A DNA stretch of 8,972 bases, taken from contig SLDH01000258.1 in the NCBI GenBank assembly GCA_007125415.1, positions 1 through 8,972 of the forward strand, given 5' to 3'. Source of the DNA: Roseovarius sp. GTDB taxonomy: Bacteria > Pseudomonadota > Alphaproteobacteria > Rhodobacterales > Rhodobacteraceae. The translations under genes and the position numbers were made by a program. Shown here piece after piece: positions 1 through 4,687 of the stretch; within the stretch, counting starts at the first letter, position 1; each line of letters begins with the position of its first letter. The notes under the pieces were generated by a model. The model saw only the letters and a program-made list of their open reading frames with translations. It was not told the DNA's origin and searched no databases.

Positions 1-105
1 CGCGGTGCGCTTTGCCGCCGGTTTGATCCGCTCCACCAGCGCGTTGCCCGCGTCGATATCGACACCCGCATCGGCATAGGTCATCCCGTTCTTGCCATCG
101 CCCAT
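1..105 (-). CDS. purM: Phosphoribosylformylglycinamidine cyclo-ligase (AIR synthase), N-terminal fragment
   Basis: Only the first 35 codons are in the window; the gene continues past the left edge. The product begins [15 protein letters not shown] and continues into a D-I-D-A-G-N segment and V-E-R-I-K-P. This is the typical opening of alphaproteobacterial PurM, with the Y-x-D-A-G-V-D-I-x-x-G-N motif. PurM closes formylglycinamidine ribonucleotide to aminoimidazole ribonucleotide in cytoplasmic purine synthesis, using ATP. The ATG at 103-105 is the only Met start after an upstream in-frame TGA at about 148-150. A run of G about nine bases upstream could serve as a weak ribosome binding site. 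The gene diverges from the tRNA at 217. Recognition rests on the N-terminal motif alone, which is highly characteristic. Confidence 0.88.
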   Translation of the reverse strand, partial: MGDGKNGMTYADAGVDIDAGNALVERIKPAAKRTA

Positions 106-176
106 CCTGTCTGCCCCCGCATCGCCTGTCGCGTTCGCGGTAGCGCATCACCGGCCTGTCCGCAACTTCCAAAGGC

Positions 177-206
177 TTGACCCCATGCCCCACAGCGCAT
201 TACATC
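177..206 (+). promoter_or_regulatory. Candidate sigma-70-type promoter for the CAU tRNA
   Basis: TTGACC at 177-182 matches the -35 consensus at five of six positions. It is followed at 17-18 bases by TTACAT (200-205) or TACATC (201-206), a weak -10 box. The expected start lies about 5 bases before the mature tRNA end at 217, a sensible position for a tRNA promoter. This is a pattern match only. Confidence 0.45.
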
Positions 207-216
207 CGCGCTCAGG

Positions 217-293
217 GGGCCTGTAGCTCAATTGGTTAGAGCAGAGCGCTCATAACGCTTTGGTTGCGGGTTCAAGTCCTGCCGGGCCTACCA
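217..293 (+). tRNA. tRNA with CAU anticodon, probably tRNA-Ile2 (lysidine-type)
   Basis: A full 77-base cloverleaf with encoded CCA. The acceptor GGGCCTG (217-223) pairs with CGGGCCT (283-289), including G-U wobbles at 1-72 and 6-67. A73 precedes CCA. The D arm is GCTC/GAGC, and the T arm is GCGGG-TTCAAGT-CCTGC. The anticodon CAT is at 251-253 in the loop CTCATAA. CAU can mean initiator Met, elongator Met or Ile2 (C34 changed to lysidine by TilS to read AUA). The D arm is of elongator type. The stretch from the anticodon loop to the T loop resembles E. coli ileX more than metT, so Ile2 is my preferred reading. It stands between purM (divergent) and the kinase gene (convergent). Confidence 0.9.
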
Positions 294-330
294 TTTCCCT
301 GATCTGCCGCCCTGATCGTCCCGGAAGCCC

Positions 331-1614
331 TCACCGGCCGATCACGATATCGGCTTGCAGGCCGCCCAGGTCCGCGCTTTCTCCCAGACGCACGACCCCG
401 CCATGGGCGCGGGCGATATCCATCACGATGGCAAGACCAAGCCCGACACCGGACCCGCTATCCTGATTGCGCGCCGGATCGAGACGGGTGAACGGCTTCA
501 GCGCCTCCTCGCGCCTCTCGGGAGGAATGCCAGGGCCGTCATCCTCCACCCGGATGCGCAGCGACCGCTCAGACAGCCAGACCGAAACCTCCGCCCGGTC
601 CCCGTAGCGCACCGCGTTGCCTATGAGATTCTCCACCGCGCGCTTGATCGCAAACCTGCGCAGCGGCACCTCTCCCGCCCCCTCCATGGAGCCCTGAACG
701 ACAGGAAGCTCGGCGCGCTGAGCATCTTCGATCACTTCTGCCACCAGCGCCATCGGGTCCACCGGCTCCGGTTCCGCCTCGGCGACACCGCGTGCGAAAT
801 CCATGAAGGCATCCAGCAGGCGCTGCATATCCTCCACGTCCCGCAACATCGGCTCGGCCTCCGCTTCATCCAGCATGGCAAGCCCCAGCCGCAACCGCGT
901 GAGCGGGGTGCGCAGATCATGACTGACGCCGGAAAGCAGCAATGTACGCTGCTCGATCTGCCGCTCGATGCGCGACCGCATGTCGAGAAAGGCGTTGCCC
1001 GCCGTGCGCACCTCGAGCGCGCCCGAGGCCCGGTACGGCACATGCCGCCCGCGCCCGAAGGCTTCCGCAGCACGGGCAAGGAGCGTGATCGGCCGCAACT
1101 GCTTGCGCAGGTAGATATAGGCGATCACCGTCATCAGCACGCCGGTTCCCAAAAGGTTGACAAAAAGCAGATAAGGCCGCCGTGCCGAAACATGTCGGCG
1201 CGGGAAATCGAGCATGATGTAGCCACCACCCGTGTCGAAATAGAGTTCCACAAGCGAATCGTCGATCAACACGACGCGCTCCAGATCGGGGAACTCGTTG
1301 CGCAATTCATGCGCGACAACGATACCGGAAAGATCGTACCATTTGCGCACATCCCGTGGCGGCAGCTCGGCCGCGCTGATCTGCCGCACACCGATCCCCA
1401 GCGCCTCGGCGATCCCCGGATCGTCGCTCTCGCGCACCAGATTGATCTCGCGCGCCATGGTGAAGGTCATCTGTTTGGTGACACCTTCGAAATGACGCTG
1501 CAGAATCACCACCGTCGCCACCAGTACGAGCGTCACGATGGGCACCAGAAGGCTGAGCGCGGCACGGCCGAAAAGGCCCCGTGGCAGATAGGGTTTGAGC
1601 CATCGCAGTTTCAT
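331..1614 (-). CDS. EnvZ-like membrane sensor histidine kinase
   Basis: A 427-residue two-component sensor. Two membrane helices (about 16-38 and 148-169) enclose a periplasmic domain of roughly 110 residues; a HAMP linker follows (about 170-222). The dimerisation/phosphoacceptor box S-H-D-L-R-T-P puts the phosphorylated His at 232. The ATPase domain has an N box (ENLIGNAVRYG, 328-338), G1 (DDGPG, 358-362) and G2 (GSGVGLGL, 387-394). The H-box type and layout fit the EnvZ group that phosphorylates OmpR-family regulators. The natural signal cannot be read from the sequence. The start is the ATG at 1614, since an in-frame TAG lies 4 codons upstream. No well-spaced ribosome binding site is visible; GGG abuts the ATG. 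No response regulator gene is adjacent: the 5' neighbour is a divergent hydrolase 40 bases away and the 3' neighbour is a tRNA. The partner must be encoded outside this window. Confidence 0.9.
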   Translation of the reverse strand: MKLRWLKPYLPRGLFGRAALSLLVPIVTLVLVATVVILQRHFEGVTKQMTFTMAREINLVRESDDPGIAEALGIGVRQISAAELPPRDVRKWYDLSGIVVAHELRNEFPDLERVVLIDDSLVELYFDTGGGYIMLDFPRRHVSARRPYLLFVNLLGTGVLMTVIAYIYLRKQLRPITLLARAAEAFGRGRHVPYRASGALEVRTAGNAFLDMRSRIERQIEQRTLLLSGVSHDLRTPLTRLRLGLAMLDEAEAEPMLRDVEDMQRLLDAFMDFARGVAEAEPEPVDPMALVAEVIEDAQRAELPVVQGSMEGAGEVPLRRFAIKRAVENLIGNAVRYGDRAEVSVWLSERSLRIRVEDDGPGIPPERREEALKPFTRLDPARNQDSGSGVGLGLAIVMDIARAHGGVVRLGESADLGGLQADIVIGR

Positions 1615-1643
1615 CCCTAATGTCTAGCCGCGCCACCTGCGCA

Positions 1644-1651
1644 AAGGAAGG
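1644..1651 (+). promoter_or_regulatory. Ribosome binding site of the MBL-fold gene
   Basis: AAGGAAGG, three bases before the ATG at 1655, lies inside the 40-base divergent gap. It supports the chosen start. The gap is too short for two full separate promoters, so at least one promoter probably reaches into a neighbouring coding region. Confidence 0.6.
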
Positions 1652-1654
1652 GTC

Positions 1655-2596
1655 ATGAGCATCGCCGAACCGCCCGCGCCCCTCCCGGGCCGCCCCGACA
1701 CGCTCGGGCCGGGCCTGCGGCGCATTCTGGCGCCCAACCCGTCGCCCATGACCCTGCACGGCACCAACACCTATCTTCTCGGCACCACCGATCTGGCGAT
1801 CATCGATCCGGGGCCGGATGATCCGCAGCATCTCGCAGCGATCCTGAGCGCGCAGCAGCCCGGGCAGCGGATCACCCATATCTTCGTCACCCACGCGCAT
1901 CTGGACCATTCACCCCTCGCGCGCAGGCTCTCGCGGGAAAGCGGCGCGCCGGTGCTCGGCTATGGCGATGCGCGCGCAGGGCGCTCCGAAATCATGCAGA
2001 CACTCGCCCGGGGCGGCCTTCTGGGCGGCGGTGAAGGCGTGGATCATGAATTTGTCCCGGATATCGCGCTGGAGGATGGGGCGATCATCGGGGCCGAGGG
2101 CTGGCAACTGCGCTGTCTCTGGACGCCGGGGCACTTCGGCAATCACCTGAGCTTTGTCTCCGAAGAATCTGTATTCTCAGGCGATCTGGTCATGGGCTGG
2201 GCCAGTTCCCTCGTCTCGCCACCCGACGGGGACCTGACCGATTTCATGGCCTCCTGCCAGCGCCTGCGCGCGGTATCCGCAAAGGTGCTTCACGCAGGCC
2301 ACGGCGCGCCGATCACGGCGCCGAAAGCGCGGATCGACTGGCTGATCTCGCACCGTCTCGGGCGCGAGGCGATGATCCGCAAGGCGCTCGCAGACGGCCC
2401 GGCCACCGCGGCAGGACTGACCGCGCGCATCTATACCGACACGCCCGCGTCGCTGCGCCCGGCGGCGGAACGCAACGTGCTGGCGCATCTCATCGATCTT
2501 TGCGCGCGCCGGATCGCCCGGGCGGATGGCCCCCTGCAGGCCAGCGCGCAGTTCCGCCTCGAGCCCCGCATGGGCGGGCGCGAACATTTCGACTGA
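1655..2596 (+). CDS. Metallo-beta-lactamase-fold hydrolase, LACTB2-like
   Basis: A 313-residue cytoplasmic protein of the MBL superfamily. The dinuclear metal site is complete: T-H-A-H-L-D-H (His80, His82, Asp84, His85), T-P-G-H (His160), F-S-G-D (Asp177) and H-A-G-H-G (His216). An early G-T-N-T-Y-L motif (about 36-41) and the I-D-P-G strand (50-53) fit the family. Residues about 230-290 look like the small winged-helix-type C-terminal domain found in LACTB2-like members. That group includes mitochondrial endoribonuclease LACTB2 and many bacterial proteins annotated only as MBL-fold hydrolases. The substrate is therefore not known; RNA or a thioester/ester are both possible. No signal peptide is visible. 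It starts divergently from the kinase and ends 44 bases before tRNA-Asn. Confidence 0.87.
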   Translation: MSIAEPPAPLPGRPDTLGPGLRRILAPNPSPMTLHGTNTYLLGTTDLAIIDPGPDDPQHLAAILSAQQPGQRITHIFVTHAHLDHSPLARRLSRESGAPVLGYGDARAGRSEIMQTLARGGLLGGGEGVDHEFVPDIALEDGAIIGAEGWQLRCLWTPGHFGNHLSFVSEESVFSGDLVMGWASSLVSPPDGDLTDFMASCQRLRAVSAKVLHAGHGAPITAPKARIDWLISHRLGREAMIRKALADGPATAAGLTARIYTDTPASLRPAAERNVLAHLIDLCARRIARADGPLQASAQFRLEPRMGGREHFD

Positions 2597-2640
2597 CACC
2601 TCTGGACGCGCCGGAAATCTGTTGCTAAGAGGCGCTATGG

Positions 2641-2715
2641 TCCGGCGTAGCTCAGCGGTAGAGCAGTTGACTGTTAATCAATTGGTCGTAGGTTCGATCC
2701 CTACCGCCGGAGCCA
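2641..2715 (+). tRNA. tRNA-Asn(GUU)
   Basis: A 75-base cloverleaf with encoded CCA. The acceptor TCCGGCG pairs with CGCCGGA, followed by discriminator G and CCA. The D arm is GCTC/GAGC. The anticodon stem TTGA/TCAA holds the loop CTGTTAA with GTT at 2673-2675. The T loop is TTCGATC. No promoter could be placed with confidence in the 44 bases after the MBL gene. The 3' end of this tRNA marks the point where base composition changes and the accessory genes begin. No second copy of the tRNA 3' end was seen further right in the window. Confidence 0.95.
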
Positions 2716-2745
2716 AATCTTCCAAAGAAAACAAGACGATACGCC

Positions 2746-2774
2746 AAGCCCGCGAAAGCGGGTTTCGTCGTTTT
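2746..2774 (+). terminator. Intrinsic terminator after tRNA-Asn
   Basis: Stem AAGCCCGC / GCGGGTTT (2746-2753 with 2758-2765, one G-U pair) is closed by a stable GAAA tetraloop. TTTT follows at 2771-2774, five bases after the stem. A flanking pair ACAAGAC (2731-2737) / GTCTTGT (2777-2783) could lengthen the structure. The T run is short and offset, so strength is uncertain. Confidence 0.6.
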
Positions 2775-2782
2775 GTGTCTTG

Positions 2783-2800
2783 TCACTGATTTGTCAGTGA
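2783..2800. repeat. Perfect inverted repeat, 7-base arms
   Basis: TCACTGA (2783-2789) and TCAGTGA (2794-2800) are exact reverse complements around TTTG. Neither strand has a T run after it, so it does not look like a terminator. It lies between the tRNA terminator and the hicBA control region. It could be a protein-binding or recombination site, or a chance fold. Confidence 0.5.
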
Positions 2801-2829
2801 AAAGTTGGGCGCACTGTTAGTAATCGCGT

Positions 2830-2849
2830 AGGATATTGTGAAGTATCCT
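2830..2849. repeat. Inverted repeat upstream of hicB (distal)
   Basis: AGGATA (2830-2835) and TATCCT (2844-2849) are exact reverse complements separated by 8 bases. The site ends just before the predicted -35 box of the hicBA promoter and is a candidate operator half. Confidence 0.45.
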
Positions 2850-2851
2850 CT

Positions 2852-2867
2852 GTTGCGAACACGCAAC
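2852..2867. promoter_or_regulatory. Inverted repeat overlapping the hicBA -35 box, candidate operator
   Basis: GTTGCG (2852-2857) and CGCAAC (2862-2867) are exact reverse complements around AACA. The left arm contains most of the predicted -35 hexamer. Many type II TA modules repress their own promoter through such sites. That this palindrome is the operator is inference from its position. Confidence 0.5.
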
Positions 2868-2881
2868 CGTTCAACTACATT
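2853..2881 (+). promoter_or_regulatory. Candidate hicBA promoter
   Basis: TTGCGA (2853-2858), a 17-base spacer and TACATT (2876-2881) each match consensus at four of six positions. The expected transcript start is near 2888. It is followed by ribosome binding site AGGGAG (2898-2903), 8 bases before the hicB ATG at 2912. Confidence 0.5.
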
Positions 2882-2911
2882 ACTACAGGACAACACTAGG
2901 GAGACACCAAG

Positions 2912-3163
2912 ATGCAATTCCACGTGCATGCAATCTGGGATGAAGAGGCAAAGGTCTTCTTCTCCAACTCGGATATAGTCGGTCTCCACATTGAGGCACC
3001 GACTCTGGAAGAGTTCGAAGCGACGATGAAAGCATTGGCTCCTGAGATGGTTCTTGAGAATCATGTTTCCAAGCATGACCTTTCTAGTAAATCGTTTCTT
3101 GACCTGATTCCGGCCATCTATTTTGAGCGGCCCTCAGATAGTGCGGGTGTAGTACCAGCCTAG
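2912..3163 (+). CDS. hicB: HicB-like antitoxin
   Basis: An 83-residue small acidic protein that I read as the antitoxin of a HicAB module. Residues 1-45 have the HicB-type fold signature: a first strand (FHVHAIWDEEAKVFF), then S-x-D-I-x-G-L-H-I-E-A, then the helix T-L-E-E-F-E-A-T. This is closest to the short DUF1902-type members. HicB binds and blocks the HicA ribonuclease and usually represses the operon. No ribbon-helix-helix or helix-turn-helix segment is apparent in the C-terminal half, so how it would bind DNA is unclear. The start is well supported by AGGGAG 8 bases upstream. hicA begins 2 bases after its TAG, and its ORF and order (antitoxin first) fit a TA operon. Composition is more AT-rich than the flanking genes, consistent with acquisition by transfer. 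Confidence 0.78.
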   Translation: MQFHVHAIWDEEAKVFFSNSDIVGLHIEAPTLEEFEATMKALAPEMVLENHVSKHDLSSKSFLDLIPAIYFERPSDSAGVVPA

Positions 3164-3165
3164 GG

Positions 3166-3360
3166 ATGGTTAAGGGCTTCTACAACGATGTCGTGCGAAG
3201 GATATCCGACATAGGCTATACCAAACGAAAGGGCGGCAAAGGTTCTCACGAAAAGTGGGTTCACCCAGACTTGCCGACTTTGACCGTTCCGAAAAATATG
3301 CTTAGCAGGCACACTGCAAATAGTATTTTGGCAACGTGTAAGCTTCCGAAACTCGACTAA
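3166..3360 (+). CDS. hicA: HicA-like mRNA interferase toxin
   Basis: A 64-residue basic protein of the HicA (YcfA) family. These are double-stranded-RNA-binding-fold toxins that cleave mRNA and stop translation. Visible features are an N-terminal helix (DVVRRISDIGY), then the R-K-G-G-K-G-S-H-E-K-W strand holding the catalytic His28, then H-P-D-L-P-T-L-T-V-P and a final helix (SRHTANSILATCKL). Length is normal for HicA, so it looks intact. Its ATG is 2 bases after the hicB stop and has only GGG directly next to it, so translation is probably coupled to hicB. GC is about 47% by hand count (91 of 195), clearly below the surrounding genes. The last codons overlap the end of a minus-strand gene remnant by four bases. 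Confidence 0.85.
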   Translation: MVKGFYNDVVRRISDIGYTKRKGGKGSHEKWVHPDLPTLTVPKNMLSRHTANSILATCKLPKLD

Positions 3361-3581
3361 GCCACCAACTGCGGCCTTTTCTGAAACCGCTCCGGCCGAT
3401 ACGCGCGCAGCACGGCTTGCGGCTCCACCTGCGCCAAGTGACAGACCATGTGAAAGTCGTGTTAGCCTATCCATGCCGCATCCTGTGGCGTTGCCCCCTT
3501 GTCCGCATCATGCAGCCCCAAGGCCAGCACAGCGCGCCACAAGTGCAGGTCAGGGTGGCTCAAGCTCTCTGAAGGCGCATG
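3357..3581 (-). pseudogene. Remnant of a small protein gene with an in-frame stop
   Basis: Directly after the channel gene's TAG (3582-3584), the same minus-strand frame stays open for 39 codons, including L-H-L-W-R-A-V-L-A-L-G-L and ending A-A-W-I-G. It meets TAA at 3462-3464. It then continues for 34 codons (HDFHMVCHLAQVEPQAVLRA, then Y-R-P-E-R-F) to TAG at 3357-3359. Both halves read like one ordered small protein of about 70 residues. The pattern W-I-G-(stop)-x-D-F-x-x-V-C-x-L-A-x-x-x-P reminds me of small proteins in alphaproteobacterial prophage regions, but I cannot name the family. One C-to-A change would turn TCA (Ser) into the TAA. No good ATG exists; TTG at 3561-3563 could be a start. 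Short length leaves room for chance. Confidence 0.5.
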
Positions 3582-4349
3582 CTACGCATCGTTGCCTTCG
3601 GTTTCGATCTTCAGGTCATGGCCGCAATGCTTGCAGTGGATGGCATCCGGGTCATGCCGGTTCAGGCCGCATTCGGGGCATTTGTATTTGATCTTCGCCG
3701 GGGCGAAGATGGCGCGGGCGAGGCGGATGAAGAGCGCGACGCCCACAATCATGATCACCACCGACAGCAGCTTGCCGCCCGAGCTGATCATCACGATGTC
3801 GCCGAATCCCGTTGTCGTGAGTGTGGCCACGGTGAAGTAAAGCGCGTCGATATAGCTGTCGAGCCCCGGCTCGTCCCCGGCGCGCAGATAGAAGACCAGC
3901 GAGGTCATCAGCACGATGAAGACGAACAGATTGACCGCGGCAACGATGGCATCCTCATGCAGCCGGAAAAACCTGTTATCGCGGCGCAGATCCCGCAGGA
4001 CATGATAGGAATGCAGAAGCCGCAGGGCCCGCAGGACCCGCAGCGCCGCCAGTGTCTGGCCGAAGAAGGGCGCCAGAACCAGCGAGGCCAGCACGATCAG
4101 ATCACCGATCACATAGGCTTGGCGGAGCAGGCGCGGTCGATTGGTGGAAATCCAGAACCGCGCCAGCAGATCGGCAAGGATCAGCACGCCCAGCACCGCA
4201 TCGACGATCAGCAATTCCCGGGTGAGTGGAAGGGGGGCGGTGATCACGAAGAAGACGATGGTGATCGCATCAAAGGCCAGAAGGGCGTAGCGAAACCGCT
4301 TCGCGCGGCGACTGCGCCCGGTATAGAGCAATCTGATCGTATCCTTCAT
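3582..4349 (-). CDS. Voltage-gated potassium-channel-like protein with C-terminal zinc ribbon
   Basis: A 255-residue inner-membrane channel subunit with six predicted helices. S1 is about 21-38, S2 about 45-66 and S3 about 78-95. S4, about 100-118, has Arg at 104, 107 and 110, every third residue, the mark of a voltage sensor. S5 is about 133-154. The pore helix and filter are at 169-184 with T-T-T-G-F-G-D (178-184), a potassium-type filter using GFG. S6 is about 194-215. The cytoplasmic tail carries C-P-E-C (224-227) and C-K-H-C (239-242), a four-cysteine zinc ribbon. Bacterial Kv-like channels form tetramers and pass potassium; the ribbon's role is unknown. The ATG at 4349 has AGGGAG (4359-4364) nine bases upstream. 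The gene lies 338 bases downstream of mltG and is probably a separate unit. Confidence 0.87.
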   Translation of the reverse strand: MKDTIRLLYTGRSRRAKRFRYALLAFDAITIVFFVITAPLPLTRELLIVDAVLGVLILADLLARFWISTNRPRLLRQAYVIGDLIVLASLVLAPFFGQTLAALRVLRALRLLHSYHVLRDLRRDNRFFRLHEDAIVAAVNLFVFIVLMTSLVFYLRAGDEPGLDSYIDALYFTVATLTTTGFGDIVMISSGGKLLSVVIMIVGVALFIRLARAIFAPAKIKYKCPECGLNRHDPDAIHCKHCGHDLKIETEGNDA

Positions 4350-4381
4350 GGCCGCTCACTCCCTGCGCGCGCAACGCCGTC

Positions 4382-4398
4382 CTGCCCTTTGAGGGCAG
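4382..4398. repeat. Perfect hairpin in the leader of the channel gene
   Basis: CTGCCCT (4382-4388) and AGGGCAG (4392-4398) are exact reverse complements around TTG. On the minus strand it lies 18 bases ahead of the channel gene's ribosome binding site, so it could form in the mRNA leader. No T run follows on either strand. Confidence 0.4.
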
Positions 4399-4499
4399 TG
4401 ATTGCAAGCATGCGCTTGGGGTTCGGTCTGCGGCTCCAGTTCGAGGCTATAGCATATCGCGCCAAAATGGATTCATCCCCCCCGGGGCGCTTGCGGTCC

Positions 4500-4566
4500 G
4501 GGCATGCGCCCGCCCGCCCGTCAAACCGCAGGTTTGCCTTCGGCAAAACGAGGCGGGCGCATGCCC
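4500..4566. repeat. 67-base palindromic element with nested hairpins
   Basis: GGGCATGCGCCCGCC (4500-4514) and GGCGGGCGCATGCCC (4552-4566) are perfect 15-base inverted arms. Inside, CGT (4519-4521) pairs with ACG (4548-4550). Two mutually exclusive inner hairpins exist: AAACC/GGTTT (4523-4527 with 4531-4535) and TTTGCC/GGCAAA (4533-4538 with 4542-4547, loop TTC). No T run follows on either strand, so it is not a standard terminator. The layered design resembles REP-like or other dispersed palindromic intergenic elements. Whether it recurs in the genome cannot be seen here. Confidence 0.65.
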
Positions 4567-4687
4567 TGTCATTGGGCAGAGGTGAACCCGAGCAAACGCG
4601 ACACGCTGTAGGGGCTGCGGCATGGCGCTGCGGGCCGGCAGGCGCGGATCGGGCAGAACCGCCAGGACGGGGACAGTTTACGCCGCG

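Larger units (their letters stand above)
4350..4687. other. Non-coding stretch between mltG and the channel gene
   Basis: These 338 bases hold no convincing gene; an open frame at 4346-4546 on the minus strand has no family features. Contents: the channel ribosome binding site (4359-4364), a small hairpin (4382-4398), a C7-G4 run (4477-4487), and the large palindrome at 4500-4566. A minus-strand TATAGC near 4446-4451 could be a -10 box for the channel gene, but no matching -35 is seen. Positions 4567-4687, just after mltG, show no clear intrinsic terminator. Confidence 0.5.

Noticed and set aside
355..1620. 421-codon plus-strand frame opposite the kinase gene
   Set aside because: The minus strand encodes a complete kinase with all boxes; the plus frame has a composition typical of antisense shadows (many H, R, Q).
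2593..2629. Promoter for tRNA-Asn (CTGACA at 2593-2598)
   Set aside because: No -10 box at an acceptable distance from both the -35 candidate and the tRNA start was found.
2783..3076. 97-codon minus-strand frame opposite hicB
   Set aside because: The plus strand has a good ribosome binding site, HicB-type sequence and an adjoining hicA; the minus frame has no supporting signal.
3385..3400. Possible att repeat of the tRNA-Asn 3' end
   Set aside because: Only 8 bases (gctccggc) match, and in inverted orientation; far too short in GC-rich DNA to count as an attachment site.
4346..4546. 66-codon minus-strand frame upstream of the channel gene
   Set aside because: It overlaps the channel start and the palindrome, has no ribosome binding site that I can see, and resembles no family.
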